Assembly: GCA_963825405.1 (NCBI GenBank) | Contig: CAWGTB010000002.1 | Location: 186,001-250,000 of the forward strand | DNA: 64,000 nt | Reading direction: 5' to 3' | DNA from: JACPNO01 sp963825405 | Lineage (GTDB): Bacteria > Acidobacteriota > Terriglobia > Bryobacterales > Bryobacteraceae | Shown here: positions 1-9,165 of the stretch, one piece after another | Numbering within the stretch: position 1 is the stretch's first letter | How the letters are laid out: each line of letters opens with the position of its first letter | Program-made: the position numbers and the translations under genes | The notes under the pieces: generated by a model | What the model was told of the DNA's origin: nothing | The model's database searches: none | The model's input: only the letters and a program-made list of their open reading frames with translations

Positions 1-1192
1 CGTGCACGCGCTCACGAAACCGCGCCTTCATTCCTGAAGCCAGCGACACCGCGGAGTCGCCATATTTATCGCGCAGGCGATCAGCCGCTGCGAGCGCATG
101 CTTCCAGCGGTCATGCGGATCTTCGGGCAGCAGATCGAGCTGCGCTGCCTCCTCCACGAACGACGATGCCTGCACGCCGAGCAAGCGCACCGCGGCGCCA
201 CGTTTCCAGTTCTTACGAAACAGCGCGCGGATGTTTTCGGAAATCTCGGTATCGATCTGCGTCGGCCGCTCGAGTGAATGCGCGCGCGTGATGGTCGAAA
301 AATCCGAATAGCGCAGCTTGAGCTGGAGCGTGCGGGCGTGCAAATGATTCTCGCGCAGGCGCCGGCCCACCATCTCCGAAAGACGCGCCAGCGTGGCTTC
401 GAGCGCGCTCACTTCAGCCGTGTCCTGGTTGTACGTGTGCTCGTGGCTGACGGATTTGGCCTCGCTCGCGCCGCCAATTTCGACGTCGTACCAGCCGCCT
501 GCGTCCAGGCCGCGCGCTTTGCCGGCGAGCGCCAGGCCCCATTTGCCGAAGCGGCTTTCCAGAAACTGTTCGTCGTATTTTGTGAGGTCGCCGATCTTAC
601 GAATGCCCAGCGCGTGCAGATTTTGTTCCGTGACTTTTCCCACGCCGGGAATTTTGCGCACGTCGAGCGGCGCCAGATACGTGGCCTCGGCGCCTGGGAT
701 AATCCACAGCACACCGTTGGGCTTGGCTTGGTCCGAAGCGATCTTGGCCATCAGGCGCGACGCCGCAATTCCCACCGAGCAGTTCAGTTGCGTCGCAGCT
801 TTCATGGTGTTGTGCAGCGAGTGCGCGGCGCGCAGCGGCGGCCCGTGTAGGCGCTCGGTGCCGGTCATATCCAGATACGCTTCGTCGATCGACGCCATTT
901 CCACCAGCGGAGAAAACTGGTTCAGGACTTCGAAGGCTTTGGCGGAATATTCGCGATAGCGCTCGGGATGCCCATCCACAAAAATGGCGTGCGGACACAA
1001 TTTGTAAGCCGTGCGCAGCGGAAGCGCTGAGTGGACACCGAACTTCCTGGCCTCATACGACGCTGCCGAAACCACGCCGCGCTCATTGGGCCGCCCGCCC
1101 ACTACTACGGCTTTGCCTTTGAGCGACGGATCGAACAATTCCTCGACCGAGACGAAGAACGCGTCCATGTCGACGTGGAAGTAAGTGCGCAT
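1..1192 (-). CDS. dinB: DNA polymerase IV (Y-family translesion polymerase), 3' end cut by window
   Basis: Error-prone polymerase that copies past damaged template bases. The reading frame stays open from an ATG at 1192-1190 to the window edge, about 397 codons, so only a short C-terminal tail is missing. The N-terminus YFHVDMDAFFVSVEE (residues 4-18) carries catalytic Asp8, and SIDEAYLD (residues 101-108) carries the second acidic pair Asp103/Glu104. The palm and fingers are followed by the helix-hairpin-helix-like KIPGVGK stretch and the little-finger domain. It is the last gene of a minus-strand run after prmC, 53 bases downstream of it, and may be co-transcribed. No LexA box was identified. 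The family call is firm. Confidence 0.93.
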   Translation of the reverse strand, partial: MRTYFHVDMDAFFVSVEELFDPSLKGKAVVVGGRPNERGVVSAASYEARKFGVHSALPLRTAYKLCPHAIFVDGHPERYREYSAKAFEVLNQFSPLVEMASIDEAYLDMTGTERLHGPPLRAAHSLHNTMKAATQLNCSVGIAASRLMAKIASDQAKPNGVLWIIPGAEATYLAPLDVRKIPGVGKVTEQNLHALGIRKIGDLTKYDEQFLESRFGKWGLALAGKARGLDAGGWYDVEIGGASEAKSVSHEHTYNQDTAEVSALEATLARLSEMVGRRLRENHLHARTLQLKLRYSDFSTITRAHSLERPTQIDTEISENIRALFRKNWKRGAAVRLLGVQASSFVEEAAQLDLLPEDPHDRWKHALAAADRLRDKYGDSAVSLASGMKARFRERVH

Positions 1193-1245
1193 GGCTGTCG
1201 GCGCTTAGTATCAGGATAGCGTCATCGACGGAGAATAATAACCTG

Positions 1246-2067
1246 TCACGCCAGCCGCGCCGCGATCACGCGCGGAATGCCGGCCAGATCCGGCTCGATC
1301 TTCACCTCGCTCCAAGCACGCAGCATTTCTGCCACGCCGTCCCTGCTTTGAAAGCCGAGCTCCATAATCAGCCAGCCGCCCGGACGCAGCACACGCGCGG
1401 CGCCTTCGGTGATGCGCTCGTACACATCGAGCCCCGATTCACCGCCGTAGAGCGCCACCTCCGGCTCCCAATCGCGCACTTCGCGCTGCAGTCCAACTTT
1501 ATCCGTTCGCGGCACGTATGGCGGATTGGAAACAATCATGTCCATCGACCCACTCGCCACCGCACTCAGCAAATCGCCGCGAAAGAATGCCACTGGCGCT
1601 TCCAAGCGCCGCGCGTTTTCCGCCGCAATCGCCAGCGTATCCCCCGAAATGTCGACAGCAGAAACCTGCGCGCCAGTTTCAAGCGCCAGCGTAACCGCCA
1701 GCGCGCCCGAGCCAGTGCCCACATCCAAAATTCGTCGCCCGCCGACAACCATCGCCGCAGCCACCACGCCTTCGGTCTCGGGCCGCGGAATGAAAACCGC
1801 CGGCGTCACGCGGAATTCCCGGCCATAAAATTCCTGCCGCCCGGTAATGTATTGCGTGGGTTTGCCCTGCAGCCGCTCATGCAAATAGCGGCCGTAATGA
1901 ATCCACTCGACCTCTGCCAACTCACGATCGGAATGGGCGTAGAGATACGGGCGCTCGCACTGTAGCGCGTGGCACAGCAGCACCTCCGCCGTCAGGCGAG
2001 GCGCAATGATAGCAGCGTCTTCGAGGAGTTTCGTCCCTTGCAGCAGCGCGGTCTTGAGGTTCATCAC
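1246..2067 (-). CDS. prmC: Release factor glutamine methyltransferase
   Basis: Methylates the Gln of the GGQ motif in peptide release factors, using S-adenosylmethionine. The 273-residue protein has the usual helical N-terminal domain, the SAM-binding loop DVGTGSGA (residues 115-122) and the catalytic NPPY motif (residues 181-184), followed by the C-terminal Rossmann part. It lies 6 bases downstream of prfA, which encodes its substrate, the classic prfA-prmC pairing, so the two are almost certainly co-transcribed. The length matches the family and nothing is broken. Confidence 0.95.
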   Translation of the reverse strand: MMNLKTALLQGTKLLEDAAIIAPRLTAEVLLCHALQCERPYLYAHSDRELAEVEWIHYGRYLHERLQGKPTQYITGRQEFYGREFRVTPAVFIPRPETEGVVAAAMVVGGRRILDVGTGSGALAVTLALETGAQVSAVDISGDTLAIAAENARRLEAPVAFFRGDLLSAVASGSMDMIVSNPPYVPRTDKVGLQREVRDWEPEVALYGGESGLDVYERITEGAARVLRPGGWLIMELGFQSRDGVAEMLRAWSEVKIEPDLAGIPRVIAARLA

Positions 2068-2073
2068 GGCGCG

Positions 2074-3153
2074 TCAGGCCGCTTCGCCGTCTTCTTTCAG
2101 CTTCTCGGTCTGATAGTACGAAATCAGGGCGTCGATGAGAGGATCGATCCTGCCTTCCATCACCTGGTCGAGCTGATGCAGCGTCAGATGAATGCGGTGA
2201 TCCGTCACACGGTTCTGCGGAAAATTGTACGTGCGGATTTTCTCGCTGCGATCGCCCGTGCCCACCATCGTCCGCCGCTCGGCGCCTAACGCCGCCTGCT
2301 GTTTCTCCAGCTCCATCTCGTAGAGACGAGATCGCAGGACGCGCTCGGCTTTGGCGCGATTCTTGATTTGCGATTTTTCGTCCTGGCAGGAAACCACCAG
2401 CCCCGTGGGCAGATGCGTGATGCGCACCGCGGAGTAGGTGGTATTCACCGATTGCCCGCCCGGCCCGGATGAGCAAAACGTATCGATGCGCACGTCCTTG
2501 GCTTCGAGTTTTACTTCGACTTCGTCGGCTTCGGGCAGCACCGCCACCGTGATGGCGGACGTATGCACGCGCCCCTGCTGCTCGGTCTCCGGAACGCGCT
2601 GGACACGGTGTACGCCGCTTTCATACTTCAGCTTGCTAAAAACTTTGTTGCCGTTCACCAGCGCGATGACTTCCTTGAGACCGCCCACCGCCGATTCGCT
2701 CGACGATGTGACCTCGATCTTCCAGCCCTGCGCTTCGGCGTAGCGCGAATACATGCGGAAAATTTCGTCGGCGAACAGCGTAGCTTCGTCGCCGCCCGTG
2801 CCGGCGCGAATTTCGAGCACCACGTTCTTCTCGTCGTTCGGATCTTTGGGAAGCAGCAGGACCTTCAGCTCTTCCTCGATACGCGCCTGCTCCGGCTCGA
2901 TGCGCGTCACTTCCTCGGCCGCCATCTGCTGCAGTTCCTGATCGGGCTCCGTCATCATGGAGCGGGCCTGGCCGAGATCGGCCGCCAGTTTTTTCCACTC
3001 GCGATACAGGCTGACGATTTCGGATAACTCGCTATGCGCCTTGGCGGCTTTGCGGTACTGGTCGCTATCGCCGATCACGGCAGGGTCGGCGAGCTGGCGC
3101 GTCACTTCCTCGAAGCGCACCTCGGTCTGGTCCAGTCTGTCTCTGAATTGCAT
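2074..3153 (-). CDS. prfA: Peptide chain release factor 1
   Basis: Recognises UAA and UAG stop codons and triggers peptide release on the ribosome. It is full length at 359 residues. The anticodon-like PET tripeptide sits near residues 188-190 and the hydrolysis motif GGQ at residues 232-234 within SGPGGQSVNT. The N-terminal coiled helical domain is intact. As an RF1 it needs no programmed frameshift, and the frame is indeed uninterrupted. It lies 9 bases downstream of the DUF1385 membrane protein and 6 bases upstream of prmC, forming a tight translation-termination operon. Confidence 0.97.
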   Translation of the reverse strand: MQFRDRLDQTEVRFEEVTRQLADPAVIGDSDQYRKAAKAHSELSEIVSLYREWKKLAADLGQARSMMTEPDQELQQMAAEEVTRIEPEQARIEEELKVLLLPKDPNDEKNVVLEIRAGTGGDEATLFADEIFRMYSRYAEAQGWKIEVTSSSESAVGGLKEVIALVNGNKVFSKLKYESGVHRVQRVPETEQQGRVHTSAITVAVLPEADEVEVKLEAKDVRIDTFCSSGPGGQSVNTTYSAVRITHLPTGLVVSCQDEKSQIKNRAKAERVLRSRLYEMELEKQQAALGAERRTMVGTGDRSEKIRTYNFPQNRVTDHRIHLTLHQLDQVMEGRIDPLIDALISYYQTEKLKEDGEAA

Positions 3154-3162
3154 GGCCGCTAG

Positions 3163-4143
3163 TTAAGCGATTACCAGCTCGCCGCCCTGCTTGGCTTCGA
3201 GCGCCATGGCGTGCTCGAGCGCGGCGATGGCCACCGCGGCCTGCTCGTCGGAAGGCGGCTGCGTGGTCACGCGCTGCAGCCAGAGGCCGGGAGCGGTGAG
3301 CAGCGCCATGAAGGAACCGCGGCGTTTAGCCGCGAACCGGATCAGCTCGTAGCTCAGCCCGGCAATCACCGGCAGCAGCACGATGCGCGACAGCAGCCGC
3401 ATGCCGAACGTGTTGTAAGGCACCAGCGCGTACACGATCATCGAAATCACCATCACCACCAGCAAAAAGCTGGTGCCGCAGCGAGGATGAAACGTGCTGA
3501 ACGATTGCGCGTTGGGAATGTTCACCGGCTTGCCGGATTCGTAATTGAAAACCACTTTGTGTTCCGCGCCGTGATACTCAAACACGCGATGGATGTCCTT
3601 CGAGCGCGAAACCAGATATAGGAAAGCCAGGAAAATGCCCATGCGCAAAAAGCCGTCGGCCAGATTGAACGCCAAGCGGCCGGTGAGCGCCGGGTACACT
3701 TTGCCGAGCGATGTCACCAGGTAAAGGGGTACGAACTTGTAGAGGAAAATGAAAAACGCAAGCGAGATGACTACGTTCAGTGTCAGCGCCCAGGAGGAAA
3801 TCTCGGCTGGCTTTTCATTCTGCTTTTCCGGCGTTTCGAGCGCGATATTCGCCGAATAGCGCAAAGCCTTTATCCCCAGCGACATGGCTTGGCCCAGCGT
3901 GCCCAATCCGCGCAGAATCGGATATTTGAAAAGCGGATATTTCTCCGACATGCGCGCGACCGGCATTTCTTCGGTCACGATTTCGCCCGAAGGCCGGCGC
4001 ACCGCCACACAGTAGCTATGGGGGGCGCGCATCATCACGCCTTCCATCACTGCCTGCCCGCCCACCAGGGTCTCTTCCCCGCTTTCAAGCACCGGCATCA
4101 TCTGAATGTGCGCGGCAAGGCGCAAGTAGTTACGCAGAGACAC
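3163..4143 (-). CDS. DUF1385 family membrane protein (YqhQ-like)
   Basis: Membrane protein of unknown biochemical function. At 326 residues it matches the DUF1385 family: an N-terminal GGQAVMEGVMMRAP signature (residues 28-41), several hydrophobic helices in the middle and C-terminal half, and the conserved EYHGAEHKVVFNYE block with HPRCGTSFL. In many bacteria members of this family sit next to prfA, as here. It is the first gene of the minus-strand run, so the promoter should lie in the 91-base divergent gap shared with the PEP-CTERM gene at 4235. Known for the family: conserved next to ribosome-related genes. The molecular role is not known. Confidence 0.9.
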   Translation of the reverse strand: MSLRNYLRLAAHIQMMPVLESGEETLVGGQAVMEGVMMRAPHSYCVAVRRPSGEIVTEEMPVARMSEKYPLFKYPILRGLGTLGQAMSLGIKALRYSANIALETPEKQNEKPAEISSWALTLNVVISLAFFIFLYKFVPLYLVTSLGKVYPALTGRLAFNLADGFLRMGIFLAFLYLVSRSKDIHRVFEYHGAEHKVVFNYESGKPVNIPNAQSFSTFHPRCGTSFLLVVMVISMIVYALVPYNTFGMRLLSRIVLLPVIAGLSYELIRFAAKRRGSFMALLTAPGLWLQRVTTQPPSDEQAAVAIAALEHAMALEAKQGGELVIA

Positions 4144-4234
4144 TTTATTCCTCTGTTTCCATTATAAGGTGAAATAACCTTCGGCGCTGCCTGTCTATCT
4201 TTTGATGCAAATGACCCCAGTTTGGAGGCGTCAA

Positions 4235-4908
4235 ATGAAGAATGGCAAGGCAGCATTATTCCTCGGAGGTCTCATGCCGTTGCTGGTCTCGGCCCCGGCT
4301 GTCGCCGAGATCATAAGTGGAGCCGTAACGGGCGGAACGGCCCTCACCGCCGGCGGGACTTTCGTGAAACTGACCCCGCCCCTGCCCAATCTTTTCGGCC
4401 CGCCCGACAGCGTCGGCAACGACGATTTCCAGAGCCCCAATCTATACGGGTTCGACGAGGATCAGAACATCCTGATTGGAACATTGGAACCGTGCTTGGG
4501 GTGGATGCCGGAACCGCTCCCACCGTAGGAATGACCGTTGCCAGCCACTATATATTCTTCGATCCCGGCCCCACCGAACATGTAATCGGCACCGTGAACT
4601 TCGATTCCGACGTGATTGCGATTATCACCGGTACGGCCAATCTGGCGGCGAGCGACTTTCTGGCCAATACTGGGGTCAATTACCTGGATCCAGCCGAACG
4701 GGGTCTGGAGCCGGGCGATTCCGTGACCATTAGCGGCCCCCGGCAGATCCTGTTCGACACGGTAGCGAGTTCGCCAGGCGACTATGTTCGCGTGCTCACG
4801 GAATTCTCGCCGGGGACGACGGCTATTCCTGAGCCAGGCACACTGCCCCTATTGGGCGTCTGTCTCGCCGCAATCGCCGCGTTTTGCTACCGGCGTGGAG
4901 CAGTTTAG
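4235..4908 (+). CDS. PEP-CTERM sorting domain protein (one frameshift)
   Basis: Secreted protein with a signal peptide, a short beta-rich body and a C-terminal PEP-CTERM anchor: the motif PEPGTLPLLG, then a hydrophobic helix, then CYRRG at the end. Such tails are cut and anchored by exosortase and are tied to exopolysaccharide. I chose the ATG at 4235 because a GGAGG ribosome site lies 6-7 bases upstream. The frame breaks near 4475-4485: the N-terminal half reads in one frame to FDEDQNI and continues as VDAGTAPTVGMTVASHY in another. Both halves fit one protein, so this is probably a one-base error, though a real lesion is possible. It overlaps the convergent gene by 4 bases. Confidence 0.75.
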
Positions 4909-5861
4909 CGCGGCCTGAGGTCTATCGCGCGGACCGTGCCCCTTCGCAGGTCGACTGAACAGGAGAACTCGTAGCGATCCTCCTGGCCTCTGCGTTCGGC
5001 GGTGGCAACGCCACCAATCCAGTCGTCGGTTCCAGGGCGATTATCCACCGCCATCTGGCCGACGCTGACCCGAAAATAGCCATCGCGCCGCAAACGCCTC
5101 TCGACCGCCTGTTGGCATGCCGGAATGGCGGGGCTGTCCTGCGACAACGCGGCCCGGCCCGGCGACGTGGGTGGCGGCGCGCCCTCGATCTGCGCCGAAC
5201 GCAACTCACCGGTTGCCAGGTTCATCGAGCACGAGAAACGGTGCACTTCCGCCGGTCTTCCGCCCGGATGAACTTCGATTTCACCGACCACCCAATCATT
5301 GCGGCCCGGATTGTCGTCAACGCGGGTATTGTGAAAATCAACTACCGGCACGTGAAAACGTTCCACTCCCTGGTGCCGGATGTCGTCCTGGCAGATCTTC
5401 ACCGCTTCTTCGGCGCCAATCGCCCGCCGCTCACGGTACGCGCCGGGAGGCGGTCCCATGCGGCCACCCCAGAAGACATCGAAGGTGTAGCCTTCCGCTC
5501 CGCCGTTGGGATCCTCGATGCGCACTACGGCAAATCCGCCATCGCGAGGTTCGCGAATCAGCTCCTGCCTGCCGCGTCCGTCGACCCCGGCGAAACGGAA
5601 ATTGGCCGGATTGCGCGGCAGGACGCCGTCGCATTCGAAGCGGCGCCATTGTGCGGGCTGCCCGCGGAGAGTCCGCAGTACCGCGACGTCTCCCCGAATC
5701 TCGACCTCGGCGGCGCCATCCACCACCACCTCGATCGTGCACTTGCCCCCTTCGGGACCGCCACCACCCCGCATCGATGCCCTGCGCTCAGAAACCTGGG
5801 CGGACAGTGTTCCAGCGATCATGGCGAAAGCCGCTGCTGTAAGAATCGAAAGGCGATACAT
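4905..5861 (-). CDS. Secreted protein with two copies of a Cys-containing domain
   Basis: I do not recognise the family. The ATG at 5861 is followed by a clean signal peptide ending near SAQ, then a Gly-rich linker. Two similar modules of roughly 75 residues follow in the C-terminal half: each starts with a Cys in a helical stretch (KICQDDI and PACQQAV), runs through D-x-PG-x-x-DW and ends with FSCS plus an L-x-x-G turn, suggesting an internal duplication with one disulfide per copy. An upstream N-terminal segment CTIEVVVDGAAEVEIRGD may be a related beta module. Probably periplasmic or extracellular. Function unknown. Confidence 0.7.
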   Translation of the reverse strand: MYRLSILTAAAFAMIAGTLSAQVSERRASMRGGGGPEGGKCTIEVVVDGAAEVEIRGDVAVLRTLRGQPAQWRRFECDGVLPRNPANFRFAGVDGRGRQELIREPRDGGFAVVRIEDPNGGAEGYTFDVFWGGRMGPPPGAYRERRAIGAEEAVKICQDDIRHQGVERFHVPVVDFHNTRVDDNPGRNDWVVGEIEVHPGGRPAEVHRFSCSMNLATGELRSAQIEGAPPPTSPGRAALSQDSPAIPACQQAVERRLRRDGYFRVSVGQMAVDNRPGTDDWIGGVATAERRGQEDRYEFSCSVDLRRGTVRAIDLRPR

Positions 5862-6044
5862 GGAAACCAACCTAGCATTTCACATGCCATTAGCCTGAGA
5901 TTATTTTTCAAACATATACAACATCGAACGCCTGCCAGCCACCTTGCGGGCGGTAAATTCTGCGCACGGGAGGGCGGAAACTGCCTTGATTACTCTTCCC
6001 GCAGCGCTGCAGAGGATCGGGGCCGCCACCCGGCGGTTGCAAGA

Positions 6045-6117
6045 AGTGGGGCAGGTCTCCGACCGCCCGGTTCGGTTTTATTCTCCAAAGTGGCAGGTCG
6101 GGGAGACCTGCCCCACT
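6045..6117. repeat. Inverted repeat of the GTGGGGCAGGTC family
   Basis: Perfect 16-base arms (AGTGGGGCAGGTCTCC at 6045-6060 and its complement at 6102-6117) flank a 41-base centre, and the right arm ends at the stop codon of the CoA-binding protein. A second member of the same family lies at 41978-42042. The upstream stretch 5862-6044 holds no gene that I can support. It may act as a terminator or be a mobile palindromic unit of the REP type. Confidence 0.75.
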
Positions 6118-6647
6118 TAACGCCGCGCGGACGAAATCACGCCCGTGTTCAACCCAATCGTGCTCAAGCCGCCGAAAAAGCGCGCGTGTTCGATCTTCAC
6201 GCAGCGGTCCATGACGACTTCGAGGCCAGCGGCGTGCGCGCGGGCGGCGGCTTCCTCGTGGATGACGCCCAGTTGCATCCAGATCACTTTGGCGCCCACG
6301 GCGATGGCCTCGTCCACAATCGCCGGCACGGCGCTGGTTTCGCGAAAAATATCCACGATCTCAACCGGCCCGGGCACGTCCGCGAGCGCGGCGTACGAGC
6401 GCTGGCCGAGCACCGACTTCTCCCGCGGGTTCACCGGCGTCACTTCGTAGCCTTCGGCCAGCATGTAGATCGCGGCAAAATGGCTGGGCCGGAATGGATT
6501 GCCGGAAAGTCCCACCATCGCAATGCGCTTGTACTGCTGCAGAATCCGCAGGCGATCGTGCGCGGTGGTGGCGAAGCGGCTGCGATTCACTTGCGAGTTC
6601 GCAGCGACGCCATCGGCAAACGAAAAATTGCAGGATGCCGGTTTCAT
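6117..6647 (-). CDS. CoA-binding domain protein (YccU-like)
   Basis: Small Rossmann-fold protein of the CoA-binding family related to the N-terminal half of succinyl-CoA synthetase alpha. The body shows the nucleotide-binding loop IAMVGLSGNPFRPSH, then GYEVTPVNPRE and the conserved WMQLGVIHEEAA and MDRCVKIEHARFFGG stretches. I place the start at the ATG at 6647, which overlaps the stop of the upstream sulfhydrylase gene as ATGA, giving 176 residues. The precise role of this family is not settled. The coupling to a sulfur amino-acid gene hints at co-regulation only. Confidence 0.85.
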   Translation of the reverse strand: MKPASCNFSFADGVAANSQVNRSRFATTAHDRLRILQQYKRIAMVGLSGNPFRPSHFAAIYMLAEGYEVTPVNPREKSVLGQRSYAALADVPGPVEIVDIFRETSAVPAIVDEAIAVGAKVIWMQLGVIHEEAAARAHAAGLEVVMDRCVKIEHARFFGGLSTIGLNTGVISSARR

Positions 6648-7953
6648 GATTGCGATCGCTCTAGCGCCTGATCCAAGTCCCACACGATATCGTCGATCTC
6701 CTCCAGACCAATCGACAGGCGGATCATGTCGTTCGAGACGCCGCCGGCAAGCTTCTCTTCATCCGACAACTGCTGGTGGGTGGTGGAAGCGGGATGAATC
6801 ACCAGGCTTTTGGCGTCGCCCACGTTGGCCAGATGCGAGAGTAGCTGCAGCGATTCGATGAATTTGCGTCCGGCATCCAAACCGCCCTTGATGCCGAAGG
6901 TCATGATGGCGCCCGCGCCCCGCGGCAGGTAGCGCTGCGGAGAGCTTGTGATAAGGGCTGGAGGCGAGTCCGGGATACTTCACCCACGCCACCAGCGGAT
7001 GCTTTTCCAGAATGCTCGGCGACCGCCTGCGCGTTCGCGCAATGGCATTCCATGCGCAGCTTCAGCGTTTCCAGACCCTGCAGAAACAGGAACGAATTGA
7101 ACGGGCTCAGCGCCGGGCCGAAGTCGCGCAAGCCCTCCACGCGCGCTTTCATGATGTAACGCGAAATCGCCGAACGTTTCGTAGAACTTGATGCCGTGAT
7201 AGCCCTTGCTGGGCTCCAGCATCTGCGGGAAAACGCCTTTGTCCCAGGGAAAACGGCCGCTATCCACGATGACGCCGCCGATCGATGTCCCGTGCCCGCC
7301 GATGAATTTCGTTGCCGAGTGCAGCACGATGTCCGCGCCATGCTCGATCGGCCGGCACAGATACGGCGAGGCAAACGTGTTGTCGATCACCAGCGGAATG
7401 CCGGCCTGCATGCGCGATTTCGGCGACCGCCGCGATGTCCAGCACGTTCATGCGCGGGTTGGCGATGGTCTCGGCATAGAGCAAACGCGTGCGCGGCGTG
7501 ATCGCGCGGCGGAAATTTTCCGGATCGTCCGGATCGACGAACGTGGTCTGAATGCCGAGACGCCGGAAGCTGACATCGAACTGCGTGTACGTGCCGCCGT
7601 AGAGCGTGCTGGCCGCCACAATTTCGTCGCCCTGGCCGAGCAGGCTGGTGATGGCGATGAACTGCGCCGCCTGTCCGCTCGCAACCGCCAGCGCTCCCAC
7701 GCCGCGCTTCGAGCGACGCCATGCGCTCTTCGAACACCGCCGTCGTCGGGTTCATGATGCGCGTGTAGATGTTGCCGAAGCGCTGCAGGTTGAAAAGATT
7801 GGCGGCGTGCTCGGTGTCGTCGAAGACGTACGACGTGGTCTGGTAAATGGGCACGGCGCGCGCGCCGGTTTCCGAATCCGGCCGCTGGCCCGCGTGCAGG
7901 GCGCGCGTGGCGAAGCCAAAAATGTGATCCTGACCTGTTGTCGAATCTGCCAT
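6644..7953 (-). CDS. metY: O-acetylhomoserine sulfhydrylase family PLP enzyme (several frameshifts)
   Basis: PLP enzyme that makes homocysteine from O-acetylhomoserine and sulfide, cytosolic. Reassembling the frames gives the whole family pattern: FATRALHAGQRPD and IYQTTSYVF at the N-terminus, RIMNPTTAVFEERMA, SGQAAQF, the LYGGTY loop, VIDNTFASPY, the PLP-lysine motif HSATKFIGGHG, and the C-terminus SLVIHPASTTHQQL. Its length of about 430 residues suits MetY rather than the shorter MetB. The frame changes at least four times (near 7690, 7425, 7165 and 7010-6910) although the amino-acid text stays conserved, so I take these as sequence errors rather than decay. Confidence 0.85.
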
Positions 7954-7962
7954 GAATTTTTC

Positions 7963-9165
7963 TTATTGCATGGTAACGCGGCTGGCGGCGTCTCTGCCCC
8001 ATCGCCAATACACGAGAGTTCCGATCACGCCCAGTGCGCTCGCGGTCAGCAAATTGGTTTGCGGGGAGATTTTCCAGAGCAGCGCACCGGCCAGCGACCC
8101 CACGCTCACCACGGTGTCGCGAATCAGGTAATACGCGCCGATCATGCGTCCGCGCATTTCCGGCCGGGCGTAGCTGACGATCAGAGCTTTGCGAGCGGGA
8201 TCGCCAAACTCTTTCAATCCGCGAATGGCGAACGCCGCCACCAACCAAGGGAAGGAATGAGCCATGGCCAGCGCCAGCGGGAACACGGTGAAGAAAAAAA
8301 ACGTCGCCACCACGAAGGGTTCGCGTCCGTGCTGATCGGCAAAATGCGCCACGGGAATGTAGCAGGCAATGGCCACCACCATTTCAACCGCGGTGAGAAT
8401 TCCCACCTGCATGGCGCTGGCGTGGACGTTGTCCATGGCGTAAATCACCACCCAGGCGTAGGGAATGCGCTCGCAGAATCGCACCATGATATCGCTGGCC
8501 AGCAGCCACCGGAGGCGATGATCGAAGCCGTGCACCACGCTGCGAAAACTGCCGCTGGCGGGAGCAGCGATGGGCGGCGTTTCCTCCATGCGCCACACCA
8601 GCAACAGGCTGAGTAGACCCATGGCGATCGAAATCACCAGACCCGCGCGCACGCCGCCCACGATTCCCAAACGGTCGATCAGCACGCCACCGATGATGGG
8701 TCCAGCGATAATTGGAATGCGCTTCACCAGCGATTGCACGCCGATTCCCATCGTGTGCTTTTCCCGCGACAGGCTCGCCGCCACCAGCGAGAACATGGCG
8801 GGAAGCGACAATGTGCTCCAGGCGAGGAACAGGAACATGCCGCCGATCACCGCGGTCCAATGCGGAATCCACAGCACCAGCGCGTAGCCGGCGATGGAGA
8901 TGGCGTTAAATGCCGCGAGCGCGCGGCGGTGCCCCCAGCGATCGGTGAGCACGCCTCCGGGCCAGGCGTAGAGCGCGCCCAGCAGCGTTTTCAGACCATC
9001 GTAGAGGCCGATGATCAGGGCGGTCGCACCTAGAGTTTCCAGATATTTGGGGACGAAACGCGACCAGGTTTCCTCGCCTGCTCCGATCAGGACCACGGCC
9101 GCGAGCAGCAGCACCAGGTTGCGCCGCAAGCCGAAGTACTCGGCGAATTTCAGGCGCGTCCCCAA
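7963..9165 (-). CDS. MFS transporter
   Basis: Twelve-helix major facilitator of 400 residues in the inner membrane. The cytoplasmic loop 2-3 motif GGVLTDRWGHRRAL (from about residue 71) is a standard MFS signature and it partly recurs after helix 8 as HFADQHGREPF, reflecting the two-fold symmetry. The substrate cannot be read from sequence. The start at 9165 overlaps the end of the hydantoinase B gene by 16 bases, and metY follows 9 bases downstream, so it belongs to a long minus-strand operon. An export or uptake role for amino-acid or hydantoin-type compounds would fit the neighbours but is only inference. Confidence 0.85.
   Translation of the reverse strand: MGTRLKFAEYFGLRRNLVLLLAAVVLIGAGEETWSRFVPKYLETLGATALIIGLYDGLKTLLGALYAWPGGVLTDRWGHRRALAAFNAISIAGYALVLWIPHWTAVIGGMFLFLAWSTLSLPAMFSLVAASLSREKHTMGIGVQSLVKRIPIIAGPIIGGVLIDRLGIVGGVRAGLVISIAMGLLSLLLVWRMEETPPIAAPASGSFRSVVHGFDHRLRWLLASDIMVRFCERIPYAWVVIYAMDNVHASAMQVGILTAVEMVVAIACYIPVAHFADQHGREPFVVATFFFFTVFPLALAMAHSFPWLVAAFAIRGLKEFGDPARKALIVSYARPEMRGRMIGAYYLIRDTVVSVGSLAGALLWKISPQTNLLTASALGVIGTLVYWRWGRDAASRVTMQ

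Noticed and set aside
2074..3153. Programmed frameshift of a release factor
   Set aside because: That feature belongs to prfB (RF2); this gene is prfA and its frame is uninterrupted.
5112..6671. A 519-residue open frame on the plus strand
   Set aside because: It runs antisense through the secreted duplicated-domain protein and the CoA-binding protein, both with clear domains; its own composition shows no fold or family. High GC creates such long shadow frames.
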